From Pseudomonadota bacterium (GTDB lineage Bacteria > Myxococcota_A > Polyangia > GCA-2747355), in contig JADJDT010000048.1 of assembly GCA_016702545.1 (NCBI GenBank), positions 43,501-107,500 of the forward strand: a stretch of 64,000 nt of DNA, written 5' to 3'. A program made the position numbers and the translations under genes. Of the stretch, positions 8,021 through 17,471 are shown piece after piece (the first letter of the stretch is position 1; the number at the start of each line of letters is the position of its first letter). A model generated the notes under the pieces. The model did no database searches. It worked only from the letters and a program-made list of their open reading frames with translations, and had not been told where the DNA came from.

Positions 8021-8887
8021 TCAGCGCGGCTGCACGCGGGCGGGGCCGCGACGCTCGGTGGCGGGCGCGCCGACGGTGGGCGTCGAGCGCTCGCCGGAGA
8101 GGTCCGCGTAGCGGCTGCGGGCCAGCTCGAGGTACTCCGGCTCGAGGTCGACGCCGAGGTAGCGTCGACCGAGGCGTGCCGCAGCAACCCCGGTGGTCCC
8201 GCTGCCCGAGAAGGGATCGACCACGAGCTGGCCGGGGTCGCTGGCAGCGAGCACGATGCGCTCGAGCAGGGCTAGCGGCTTCTGCGTCGGATGCTTGCCG
8301 AAGCGCTTCTCGGCCTTCAGCGGCGGCACGATCGACCACAGACTCTGCATCTGCTTGCCGCCGTTGTCCTGCTTCATCCGATCGTAGGCGAAATGGTGGC
8401 GGCTGCGGCTGTCGCGCGCGGCCCAGAGAATCGTCTCGGTGGCGTGCGTGAAGTAGCGGCAGCTCAGGTTGGGCGGCGGCGTGACCTTGTACCAGGTAAT
8501 GTCGTTGAGCACCTTGAAGCCGAGCTGCTGCAGCGCGAAGCCGACGCTGAAGATGACGTGGCGCGTGCCCGAGACGAAGATCGTGCCGTTGGGCGACAGC
8601 ACCCGCTGGCAGGCCGCCAGCCACTCGCGGTTGAAGGCGTGGTTCTCCTCGACGCCGCGCGAGACGTCCCAGGCGCCCTTGTCGACGCTGACCATCCGAC
8701 CCGACTGGCAGGTCACCCCGCCGTTGCTGAGGAAGTAGGGCGGGTCCGCAAAAATGAGGTCGACGCTGCCCGGCGGCAGCTCGCCGAGAACCTCGCGGCA
8801 GTCACCGTGAAATAGAGTAAAATCGCCGGCTTCGCTCTGAAAGTGGGGCTGGCGCTCGGCCGCGCGAGGTGCTCTTAAAATGTACAT
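8021..8887 (-). CDS. DpnA-like site-specific adenine DNA methyltransferase, beta class
   Basis: 288 aa. Transfers a methyl group from SAM to N6 of adenine. The motif order gives the beta class: DPPY at residues 48-51, a target-recognition region in the middle, and the SAM-binding FSGSG at 226-230. Many blocks match what I recall of DpnA (M2.DpnII, GATC, also acting on single strands): IFADPPYFLSNGG, MVSVDKGAWD, NREWLAACQRVLSPNGT, ITWYKVTPPPNLSCRYFTH, ATETILWA, GKHPTQKPLALLERI. GATC is therefore a reasonable but unproven target. No restriction endonuclease is adjacent, so it looks like an orphan. The C-terminal 25 residues are Arg/Pro-rich and extend past the family core. Its start lies in an AT-rich pocket with a small palindrome. 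Confidence 0.88.
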   Translation of the reverse strand: MYILRAPRAAERQPHFQSEAGDFTLFHGDCREVLGELPPGSVDLIFADPPYFLSNGGVTCQSGRMVSVDKGAWDVSRGVEENHAFNREWLAACQRVLSPNGTIFVSGTRHVIFSVGFALQQLGFKVLNDITWYKVTPPPNLSCRYFTHATETILWAARDSRSRHHFAYDRMKQDNGGKQMQSLWSIVPPLKAEKRFGKHPTQKPLALLERIVLAASDPGQLVVDPFSGSGTTGVAAARLGRRYLGVDLEPEYLELARSRYADLSGERSTPTVGAPATERRGPARVQPR

Positions 8888-8898
8888 GCACCTACATT
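8879..8898. promoter_or_regulatory. Palindrome over the methyltransferase start
   Basis: AATGTA (8879-8884) and TACATT (8893-8898) form an inverted repeat that covers the ATG at 8885-8887, in an AT-rich pocket of otherwise GC-rich DNA. It could be an operator or an RNA hairpin hiding the start. This is speculative; no ribosome binding site stronger than AGGTG is visible. Confidence 0.25.
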
Positions 8899-8933
8899 AG
8901 GATACCCACGACGGGCCGGGCAACTTCCCGGCC

Positions 8934-10127
8934 CTAGGGAGGGGCGCAGACGAGAGGTACTGCCTCGCAGACCGCGACCGTCTGCGTCGTCAGGCTCAGC
9001 TCGACCAGGCGCGTCGGCCGCGCCTCGACGCGCAGCTCGGCGACCACGCGGTCGCTGGCCGGCAAGGCCAGGGTCTCGGGCACGACCAGCGCGCTGGCGC
9101 ATTGGGCGGAGCTCAGCGTCCCGGGTGTTCCGAGTCCCGCGCCGAAGGCTCCAGCCTCGATCAGGCGCCACTCGCAGGCGCTCGCCTCGGCCGGCGCGCT
9201 CAGCACCTGGGCCGCACCGGGGCAAGCCAAACCCGTGTCGGTGACCTGCAGCGTGCAAGTCAGCCGCGTCGGGCTGACGCGTTGCTCGATACAGCGCTGC
9301 GCGTCGACGCTCACGCCGCAGGCCTCCGACGCATCGCAGTAGAGCTGGGACACCGGGGGTGCAGCGCCGTCGGCCACGCAGGGCCCCGCCGGGGCCTGTC
9401 CCTCGGCACCCTCGCAGCTCCGCGTCCCCGCGCGGCACGCGGCAGCGGCGCCCTCACCGCTGCGGCCGAAGCAGGGCACCTGGGCGGGCCCTGGCTGACC
9501 GTCGCAGTCGGTATCGCGTCCGTCGCAGAGCTCCGGCGCGCCGGGGAAGACCCGGGCGTCGCCGTCGTTGCAGTCGGGGGGCGTGTCACCGCGGCGGACG
9601 GCGTCGCAGTCCAGGTTGTCGGTTGGGGCCAGCGTCAAGCGGCGCTCGCCGATCGCGGCCACCCGACAGCCGGCCACCGTCTGGAGCTGGGCGGGCGCCC
9701 CTTGCAGGCGCAAGGCCCGGCGCAGCACGGCCCCGCCGACGAAGCGCTGCGGCTCGGAGAAGCCGAAGCTGGCCAGGGCCTCGCCGCCGCCCGCGGCAGC
9801 GCGCCAGCCGAGGACCAGCACGCGTACCCGTAGCGGAGCGTCGATGTCAGGCGGCTGGCGCAAGAGCAACTCGTAGGGCCGCGCCTGCAGCGAGCGGTTG
9901 GCCACCTCCACGCGCAGGCCCGAGACACGGCTGTCCCGCACATAGAGCCCGTTGCGCTCGACGCCGACCTCGACCTCCAGGGTCCGCATGGCGTCGCCGG
10001 TGATCGCGAAGAGCAGGCCGGTCTCACCACCGCAGGCGCCGAGCAGCAGCAGGGCGCCGATCGCCCAGCCACCACGCGCCGCCGTCGCGAGTGCTCCGCG
10101 CACCAGGGGGGCCTGGGATGCCGTCAT
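8934..10127 (-). CDS. Lipoprotein with MopE-type Asp/Cys motif
   Basis: 397 aa. The ATG at 10127 follows GAGGTGATC, a good ribosome binding site. The signal peptide ends in the lipobox LLLGACGG. The middle carries DCNDGDARVFPGAPELCDG followed by RDTDCDG, the putative metal-binding motif seen repeatedly in myxobacterial surface proteins (first described in MopE-like proteins). The flanks are strand-rich and contain several Cys pairs (SQLYCDASEACGV, RLTCTLQVTDTGLACPG) that suggest disulfides. Probably an extracytoplasmic protein of the outer membrane; no enzymatic motif is visible. First gene of a possible unit with the methyltransferase 46 bp downstream. It is divergent from the Gly-rich protein gene, with 247 bp between starts. 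Confidence 0.7.
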   Translation of the reverse strand: MTASQAPLVRGALATAARGGWAIGALLLLGACGGETGLLFAITGDAMRTLEVEVGVERNGLYVRDSRVSGLRVEVANRSLQARPYELLLRQPPDIDAPLRVRVLVLGWRAAAGGGEALASFGFSEPQRFVGGAVLRRALRLQGAPAQLQTVAGCRVAAIGERRLTLAPTDNLDCDAVRRGDTPPDCNDGDARVFPGAPELCDGRDTDCDGQPGPAQVPCFGRSGEGAAAACRAGTRSCEGAEGQAPAGPCVADGAAPPVSQLYCDASEACGVSVDAQRCIEQRVSPTRLTCTLQVTDTGLACPGAAQVLSAPAEASACEWRLIEAGAFGAGLGTPGTLSSAQCASALVVPETLALPASDRVVAELRVEARPTRLVELSLTTQTVAVCEAVPLVCAPP

Positions 10128-10374
10128 GATCACCTCGGTCGCGCACCGCCACCGGCTTGGCCGGCACCGACGCGCTCGCCCGGCCGCTCGCCAGCGCGGC
10201 CCGCCGCAGCATACCGCGCGTCGCGGCGAAAAGCGCCGGCCGCGGCAAAGGGGGGTCCGGCGGCCCTGGCTGCTCGTGGTGGCGTGGAAGAGGCCGCGTG
10301 GGCGTTCCGTCACGCCGCGCTCCGCGCCCGGAAGCTGGTTGGAGGCACCGCGCTTCGCGCCTAGAATAGCGGAC

Positions 10375-11538
10375 ATGCCAAGGCAGCGTTCCCTCCGGGC
10401 GTCGGCACACCTCCTGCCGGTGCTGCTGTCGCTCGCGCTCGGCGTGCGCTGTGCGCGGGTGTCCACGCCCGTCCCCTACGATGTCGCGCTGCGACACGGC
10501 GACGCCGGGGCGGACCTTCCAATGCGTGACCGCGGGACCGGCGAGCCAATGCGTGACCGCGGGGCCGGCGAGGGGACCGCAGGCGATGCAGCGCGCTGCG
10601 ACTGCCCGCTGGGCTGCGACGACGCCGGCTGTGGGGAGATCGTCCCCTCCAATGGCTTCACCTGGGGTGCGGTACAGACGCTCGACCCGCTCTCCGGCAC
10701 CTACAGCATCAACACCACGACCTGCATCGGCGCCTACCCGACCGGTGGCTTCCTCGCCGGGTCGATCGAGGGGGGGGCCTGCGTCTTCACCCTCGCGAGC
10801 CTCGTCGTGCCGCTCGGCAGTGTGCTCGCGGCGACGGGCGAGCGGCCCCTCGTGCTGCTGATCCGCGGCGGGGCGAGCGTGGAGGGACTGGTCGACGTCG
10901 GCGCCAAGCGCGATGTCCCCGGGCCGGGTGGTGGCGCCCCCAATACGGGCATGGGGGCGGGTGGGGCCGGAGGGTGTTGTGCGGGCGGCGGCGGTGGGGG
11001 CTTCGGCACCGCGGGGGGGTATTCCTACGGCACCGCTGGCAGCACCTACGGCAACGAGACCCTCGTGCCCTTGGTCGGCGGCAGCGGCGGAGGCCACGGA
11101 GGCCAGGCACGCGGAGGCGCCGGCGGCGGGGCCCTTCAGATCTCCTGCGCACAGACCCTGCGGGTCGACGGGAGGATCACAGCGGGCGGCGGCGGCGGAT
11201 CGAGCGGCGGGTCGTCCGGCGGCGGCGGCGCGGGTGGTGCGGTGCTGCTCGAGGCTCTGAGCATCGTGGGCACGGGCGTGGTTGCTGCCAACGGCGCCGG
11301 CGGGGGCGGAGTCGGGGATCTACCCGGCGAAGACGGGGACCCGACCTTCACGCCCGCCGCGGGCGGCACCCGCGCTGGCGCGGGGGCGACGGGAGCCACC
11401 TTGGCCGGCGTCGGCGCCTCCGGTGGGGGCGGCGGAGGTGGCCTCGGCCGCGTGCGCTACAACCTAGCCCGCCCAACGATCGTCCCACTCGTGACGAGCG
11501 CTGCCTTCAGTCTCGGCACCGTGCAGGGGTCAAGGTGA
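10375..11538 (+). CDS. Secreted glycine-rich protein of unknown function
   Basis: 387 aa. The N-terminus RQRSLRASAHLLPVLLSLAL is a signal peptide; a Cys follows (GVRCARV), possibly lipidated although the lipobox is imperfect. A short repeat MRDRGTGEP / MRDRGAGEG is followed by a Cys cluster (ARCDCPLGCDDAGCGE). The remainder alternates strand-forming stretches with very Gly-rich runs (GGGAPNTGMGAGGAGG, CCAGGGGGGFG, GGGGGSSGGSSGGGG). This pattern is common in myxobacterial surface proteins annotated only as hypothetical. No catalytic motif is seen. Confidence 0.6.
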   Translation: MPRQRSLRASAHLLPVLLSLALGVRCARVSTPVPYDVALRHGDAGADLPMRDRGTGEPMRDRGAGEGTAGDAARCDCPLGCDDAGCGEIVPSNGFTWGAVQTLDPLSGTYSINTTTCIGAYPTGGFLAGSIEGGACVFTLASLVVPLGSVLAATGERPLVLLIRGGASVEGLVDVGAKRDVPGPGGGAPNTGMGAGGAGGCCAGGGGGGFGTAGGYSYGTAGSTYGNETLVPLVGGSGGGHGGQARGGAGGGALQISCAQTLRVDGRITAGGGGGSSGGSSGGGGAGGAVLLEALSIVGTGVVAANGAGGGGVGDLPGEDGDPTFTPAAGGTRAGAGATGATLAGVGASGGGGGGGLGRVRYNLARPTIVPLVTSAAFSLGTVQGSR

Positions 11539-11693
11539 ATCCTGGCCCCTTCGCACCCTGGCAGCGCGCGTCCCCTCGTTGACCCTAACTCCGCGCGGTG
11601 GCTATAGTGTCGCCGCCCCAAACGTCGGGCCTCCGGGTGGCACAGCTCCGGGTGGCGGCACGACGGCGATCGGTGGCGACGCTGGAGGGTTCG

Positions 11694-13556
11694 ATGCGGC
11701 TACTGCTCGGCGGGCTCGCCGTGCTGCTCAGCACGGTCTTTTTCGTTCCGGGTGCGGCGACCCAGGGGATGATGCCTCAGCCGCGCGGCGGCATGGGTGC
11801 ACCCGATCCGAAGTCCGAGACCAAGGAGGGTCCGGCGGAGGCGGCGCCCGAGGAGGAGGCCGCGGAGGAGGAGCTACCGCCGCTGCCGGCGTGGCCCACG
11901 GCGGTCAAGAAGCGCATCGAGTTCTTCGAGTTGGACGGCTACTTCCGGCTGCGCGCCGACCTGCGCCACAACCTCAACCTCAGCCAGAACGATATCCGCG
12001 TCGGCACGGCCGCGGCGACCTATGCGCCCTACTGGGGTCCGCTGGCGGAGCGCTCGGAGACCAACCGCTGCGCGGTGCGGCGCACACGCACGGTCGTCGG
12101 CACCGGGGACGACCGCGGGATCTCCGCGAGTGACTGCCCGCAGCGGACGCTCTCGGGGGCCAACCTCCGCTTACGGCTCGAACCGCGGCTCAACGTCTCG
12201 GAGAGTGTGCGGGTGCGCACGCAGCTCGACGTGCTCGACAACCTCTCGCTGGGCAGCACGCCCGACAACCTGACCTCGACCGGCTACCTCCCCTCGGCGC
12301 CGACAGCCTTCTTCTCGGATTCACAGGCGGCGCCAGTGGCCGGCGAGAACAGCGCCACGGCGGCGATCGTCGTCAAGCGCGTCTGGGGCGAGGTCGACAC
12401 CCCCCTCGGCCAGCTCAGCTTCGGCCGCATGCCCTGGCACTGGGGCCTCGGTGTGTTGCACAACGACGGCCAGTGCTGGGACTGCAACGTCGGCAACAAC
12501 CTCGACCGGGTGGCCTTCGTCAGCGCGCCGATCGCCGGGCATCGCCTCGGGCTGGCCTACGACTTCGCCGCCAGCGGCCCCAGCTCGGCCACCGTGCTGG
12601 CCGGGCGCCCGGCCTACGGGGGGCGCTGGCGCGACGGCTCGGTGATCGACCTCGAGCAGCTCGACGACGTCGATCAGCTCGCGTTGATGATCACGCGCGT
12701 CGCCGACGAGACGGAGCAAGCGGACCGCTTGGCGCGCGGCGAGCTCGTGACGAGCTACGGGGCGTACGTGCTCTGGCGCCAGCAGTCCTTCGACTACGTC
12801 AACGCCGCGGCCGACGGTAGCGGCACAGGCACGCTCAACCGCACCGAGGACCAGCTCGGTGCCCAGCTCGTCGAACGCCACGCCTGGTCCTGGACGGCCG
12901 ACGGCTGGGCCCGGCTCGCGTGGCGCAAGCTGCGCCTCGAGGCCGAGGCGCTGATCATCGGCGGGCGCATCGAAAACGTCTCGGACGACACCAGCTCGAT
13001 AAGCCCGCGCCGCCTGCTGCAGTACGGTTTGGTCGCGCGCTCGCGCTACCACTTCTTCGGCGACAAGCTCAAGCTGGACTTCGAGCTGGGCAGTGCCTCG
13101 GGCGACGACAGCGAGCTCTTCGACCTCAACCGTCGGCGCCAGCGCGCCATCGACCCCAACCTGCGCGACGCTTCCCTCAACGAGCTGCGCTTCAACCCCG
13201 ACTTTCTGGTCGACCTGATTCTCTTTCGCGAGATCCTCGGCACGGTGGCCAACGCCACCTATCTCAAGCCCTCCTTGCAGTTCGACTTCCTCGGCGCGCT
13301 CGGCAGCCGCCTCGATCTGATCTACAGCTTCGCCAACAACCCGACCGCCTATCCGGGCAACGCGCGCAGCCTGGGGCTCGAGATGGACCTCGACCTCTAC
13401 TATCAGAACCTCGACGACGGCTTCACCGCCGGCCTGCAGTACGGCCTGTTGATCCCCTTGGGCGCGCTCGACCGCCCGGCGAGCATCTATCTCAGCGACG
13501 CCAAGGATGCCGGTTTGGCGCAGACGCTGCGCGCGCGCATGGTCATCAAGTTCTGA
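11694..13556 (+). CDS. Large outer-membrane beta-barrel protein (possibly TIGR04551-type)
   Basis: 620 aa. The ATG at 11694 follows GGAGG; the signal peptide spans about residues 1-24 and ends AATQG. An acidic linker of Glu/Ala/Pro follows, then a strand-rich body with porin-like segments: YFRLRADLRHNLNLSQ, LRLRLEPRLNVSESVRV, GRMPWHWGLGVLHNDGQCWD, LRLEAEALIIGGRIENV, YLKPSLQFDFLGALGS, and a final RARMVIKF ending in Phe. The RMPWHWGLG...NDGQCWDCN segment reminds me of a myxobacterial outer-membrane family, which I could not verify. Its substrate is unknown. The TonB receptor starts 35 bp downstream, so the two are probably co-transcribed. Confidence 0.7.
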   Translation: MRLLLGGLAVLLSTVFFVPGAATQGMMPQPRGGMGAPDPKSETKEGPAEAAPEEEAAEEELPPLPAWPTAVKKRIEFFELDGYFRLRADLRHNLNLSQNDIRVGTAAATYAPYWGPLAERSETNRCAVRRTRTVVGTGDDRGISASDCPQRTLSGANLRLRLEPRLNVSESVRVRTQLDVLDNLSLGSTPDNLTSTGYLPSAPTAFFSDSQAAPVAGENSATAAIVVKRVWGEVDTPLGQLSFGRMPWHWGLGVLHNDGQCWDCNVGNNLDRVAFVSAPIAGHRLGLAYDFAASGPSSATVLAGRPAYGGRWRDGSVIDLEQLDDVDQLALMITRVADETEQADRLARGELVTSYGAYVLWRQQSFDYVNAAADGSGTGTLNRTEDQLGAQLVERHAWSWTADGWARLAWRKLRLEAEALIIGGRIENVSDDTSSISPRRLLQYGLVARSRYHFFGDKLKLDFELGSASGDDSELFDLNRRRQRAIDPNLRDASLNELRFNPDFLVDLILFREILGTVANATYLKPSLQFDFLGALGSRLDLIYSFANNPTAYPGNARSLGLEMDLDLYYQNLDDGFTAGLQYGLLIPLGALDRPASIYLSDAKDAGLAQTLRARMVIKF

Positions 13557-13591
13557 GCGCGCGACGTCCGCCGACAACCTGGGATTTGCGA

Positions 13592-15526
13592 ATGCCGTGG
13601 CGACGGCTCACCTCGGCCACGATCGCCCTGCTCGCGCTCGCGCCCGGCAAGGCCACTTCGGCCCCGGCCCCAGCGCCGGCCCTAGCCCCGCCACGCTACG
13701 AGACCGTCGTGCGGGGCGCCCCCGATGATGCCAACGATCCGGATCCGACCGCGCTGATCAGCCGCATCACGACCGCGAACGCCGCCCCCGGCACCGAGCT
13801 CGCCGACCGCCTGCGCGGCGTGCCGACCTTGCAGATCCGCGACTACGGCAGCGGGCAGCCCAAGCTGGTCACCCTGCGCGGCGTCGAGCCCCACCAGGTG
13901 GCGATCTTTCTCGATGGCATTCGACTGACCGATCCGGGCCAGCCGACGATCGATCTCTCGCTCTTCGATCCCGGTCAGCTGGCAAGCGTAGAGGTCTACC
14001 GCTCGGGCGGCTCGAGCCGCTTCGGCGCTGGGGCGCTCGGCGGCGCCATTTTGCTCCATACGCCGCCGCTGGTTCGCAGCCCGCACACGCGACTCGGGGC
14101 GAGCTACGGTTCCTGGCAGACGTTCACCGCACATGCCAGCCAGCGCGGCGCGATCGGCCCGGCCCGCGTGGCGCTCAGCGCCGCCTATCGGCGCACCGCG
14201 GGCGACTTCCCCTTCACGGACCACAATGGCCAAGCGACGCGGCGCCGCAACAACGAGGGTCAACTCGGCGAGCTGCTGCTGCGCATCGACGAACTCGGCG
14301 GTGGCCCGTGGCGCTACGGACTGCTGGCATCCTTCGGCGGCGCCTGGCGTGGGGCGCCCGGCATGATGCAGCGACCGAGCGAGCGCGCGCGGCAGCGCGA
14401 TCTCCGGGCGCTACTCGCGGTGCACGCCACGCGGCGCGCCCTGCTCGGCGCCCGTGGCGGCCGGCTCGACCTGCGGCTGTTTCAGCGCTACGGACACTTC
14501 CGCTTCAGCGAGCCCGCGCCGCCGCCCGTGACCAGCGAGAGCAACGGCGTCAGCCTGGGCGGCACGCTCGACGCCGCGCTGCCCCTGCGACCCTGGGTGC
14601 GCCTGCGGCCGGGCCTCGAGCTCCGTTCGGACCTCTTCTTCGGCAGCGAGGCCGGCGAGCGCGAGCGGCTGGCCACCGACCTGTGGCTGGCGGCGGAGCT
14701 GGCCCCGCTGGGCCCGCGGCTGGTGCTCGCGCCGACGCTGCGTTGGGCCCGCGCCAGCGATTTCGGCGGGCGTTGGGTGCCAGCGATCGGCGTGTTGGGA
14801 CAACCTTGGGTCGACCGGCGCGAGACGCGCCCTCGACTCGGCAGCCTGCAGCTCCGGGCCAGCTTCGGCCGCAGCCTGCGCTTTCCCTCCTATCAGGAGC
14901 AGTTTCTACGGGTCGACGGCTTCGGCCCCAACCCCGACCTGCAGCCCGAGGATGCGCTGGCGCTCGACGCGGCCCTGGGCTGGGAGCCCGTGCCCCAGGT
15001 CGCGCTCGAGCTCGGGGTGTTCCGGCGCTGGATCGACAACGTGATCCTGGTCGCCCCCGTGAGCAGCTTCTTGGTCCGCCCCGACAACTACGAAGGCGCG
15101 ACGACGACGGGGGCGGAGGTCAGCCTGCGCCTGGCCCTCGGCGCCGGACTGGAGGTCAGCGGGGCCTACTGCCTGCTGCGCACGCGCCTCGCGGAGACCG
15201 GACTGGCCCTGCCCGCCCACCCGCGGCACCAGGTCAGCTCGGAGCTGAGCTGGGCGGCCACCGGCCTGCCGCACCCCCCGCGGTGGTTGCGGGGCCTCGT
15301 GCTCGCGAGCTCGCTCGCCGCGCAGAGTGGCATGGGTCTCGATCGCTTCGGCAACGCGCGTGAGGAAGGGCGCGCCTTATGGGCCGCCAGCGCCCGCTAT
15401 GCCCTCCGCGGCCTCACGCTCAGCCTCGAGGGCCGCAACCTGCTCGACAAGCGCGACGCCGTCGACAGCGTGGGCTTCCCGCTGCCGCCGGCCCGCGTCT
15501 TCGTCGCGCTGGCATGGGAACCCTGA
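13592..15526 (+). CDS. TonB-dependent receptor, BtuB-like
   Basis: 644 aa, with a signal peptide over residues 1-23. A likely TonB box ETVVRG follows. The plug domain has LADRLRGVPTLQIRDYGSG, LVTLRGVEPHQVAIFLDGIRL, DLSLFDPGQLASVEVYRSG and SSRFGAGALGGAILL, a canonical plug sequence. The rest is a 22-strand-type barrel containing SFGRSLRFPSYQEQFLR, GNPDL-like FGPNPDLQPEDA, NYEGATTTGAEVSL and a terminal NLLDKRDAVDSVGFPLPPAR...ALAWEP. Imports a scarce ligand (cobalamin, siderophore or similar) with TonB/ExbBD energy; no TonB genes are in the window. The partner barrel gene upstream (11694-13556) suggests a shared envelope function. Confidence 0.9.
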   Translation: MPWRRLTSATIALLALAPGKATSAPAPAPALAPPRYETVVRGAPDDANDPDPTALISRITTANAAPGTELADRLRGVPTLQIRDYGSGQPKLVTLRGVEPHQVAIFLDGIRLTDPGQPTIDLSLFDPGQLASVEVYRSGGSSRFGAGALGGAILLHTPPLVRSPHTRLGASYGSWQTFTAHASQRGAIGPARVALSAAYRRTAGDFPFTDHNGQATRRRNNEGQLGELLLRIDELGGGPWRYGLLASFGGAWRGAPGMMQRPSERARQRDLRALLAVHATRRALLGARGGRLDLRLFQRYGHFRFSEPAPPPVTSESNGVSLGGTLDAALPLRPWVRLRPGLELRSDLFFGSEAGERERLATDLWLAAELAPLGPRLVLAPTLRWARASDFGGRWVPAIGVLGQPWVDRRETRPRLGSLQLRASFGRSLRFPSYQEQFLRVDGFGPNPDLQPEDALALDAALGWEPVPQVALELGVFRRWIDNVILVAPVSSFLVRPDNYEGATTTGAEVSLRLALGAGLEVSGAYCLLRTRLAETGLALPAHPRHQVSSELSWAATGLPHPPRWLRGLVLASSLAAQSGMGLDRFGNAREEGRALWAASARYALRGLTLSLEGRNLLDKRDAVDSVGFPLPPARVFVALAWEP

Positions 15527-15567
15527 GACAGGCGCCAGCGCGCCGAGGGCCCGGCGCGCCGCTACCC

Positions 15568-16390
15568 TCAGGTGCAGGCCCCCGCGGGATCCCAGCTCGG
15601 GGGGCCGCAGACGGTGGCGCAGGTGCCGCCGATGGTGAGCCGCGGCAGGCACTCCTGCCCGCCCTCGCAGTCGGTCACGCTCCCTGTCGCGCCGCAAATC
15701 CGCGCGCAGAAGCCCCCGCCGCGCGAGCAGACCGACCCGGGCATGCAGTCCTGGTCGCCGACGCAGCTCCGCGTGCAGTAGCCGCTCGCGAAGTCCGGCT
15801 GCTGCAGCACACAGCGGTCGAGCGTGCGCTCGCAGTCCTGCGGCTGCTGACAGGGCGCGCCCGTGCTGGCGCGCGCATCGACGGCGACCGCATTGTCGGC
15901 GCTGCCGGCGACGAAGCCCTCGTGCGTCGCACAGCCTCGGGCGACGACATGAGACGTGGTCACCGCCCCCTGGGTGTGCGGTGCGAGGGCCTCGACCACG
16001 AAGACGAGCGGCTGGCCTGCGGCGACGCGCAGCCCGGCCGCCCCCTCCTGCTCCTGGCCCTGCCACTCGAGCTGCACGCGCGCCTTGGGCCCCGCCAGGC
16101 GCAGGCGTGCATCACCCAGACGGTATTGACTCGGGAACTCCGAGCAAGCCACACCCGCCCCGGTGGTGGTGGCAGCCTGCAACGCGGCGACGTTGAACAG
16201 TCGTACGAAGCGGAAGACCGTGCGATCGACGAGGATCGCGGCCTGCAGGCGCGCGATCGGGTCGGGAGCGCCCCCGCCACACGCGGTCAGCAGCAGCAGC
16301 AGCGCCGCCGCAGCCAGCCGGGCCCGCCCCGGCCCCGGACGGTCGGAGATCCCAGGGCGCGAGGTCCGCTCACCCCGCCCGTCCCGCGCG

Positions 16391-16419
<29 letters not shown>
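15568..16419 (-). CDS. Cys-rich lipoprotein of unknown function
   Basis: 283 aa from the ATG at 16419, which has GGGAG at a good distance. That start overlaps the 3' end of the upstream gene by 29 bp and gives a long basic n-region of about 33 residues before the hydrophobic core and lipobox LLLLTACGG. The C-terminal third is a Cys-rich tail with short repeats (CQQPQDCERTLDRC, GYCTRSCVGDQDCMPG, SVCSRGGGFCARICG, TDCEGGQECLP). Such tails are frequent in myxobacterial lipoproteins and are probably disulfide-bonded. No enzyme signature. Co-transcribed with the TPR protein gene upstream. Confidence 0.65.
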
Positions 16420-17365
<946 letters not shown>

Positions 17366-17471
17366 GGCAATCTAGCCGTGGGGCTGGCAACGGTCAAGCC
17401 GCGCAATTTCTCGCCTCTATCGAGCGTCTGGCCGTTGCTGAGGCCGCAGGCGGTCAGTACACTCTGCGGCA

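Noticed and set aside
12321..13577. Long minus-strand ORF opposite the outer-membrane protein
   Set aside because: Shadow frame with no recognisable domains; the plus strand has signal peptide, ribosome binding site and barrel pattern.
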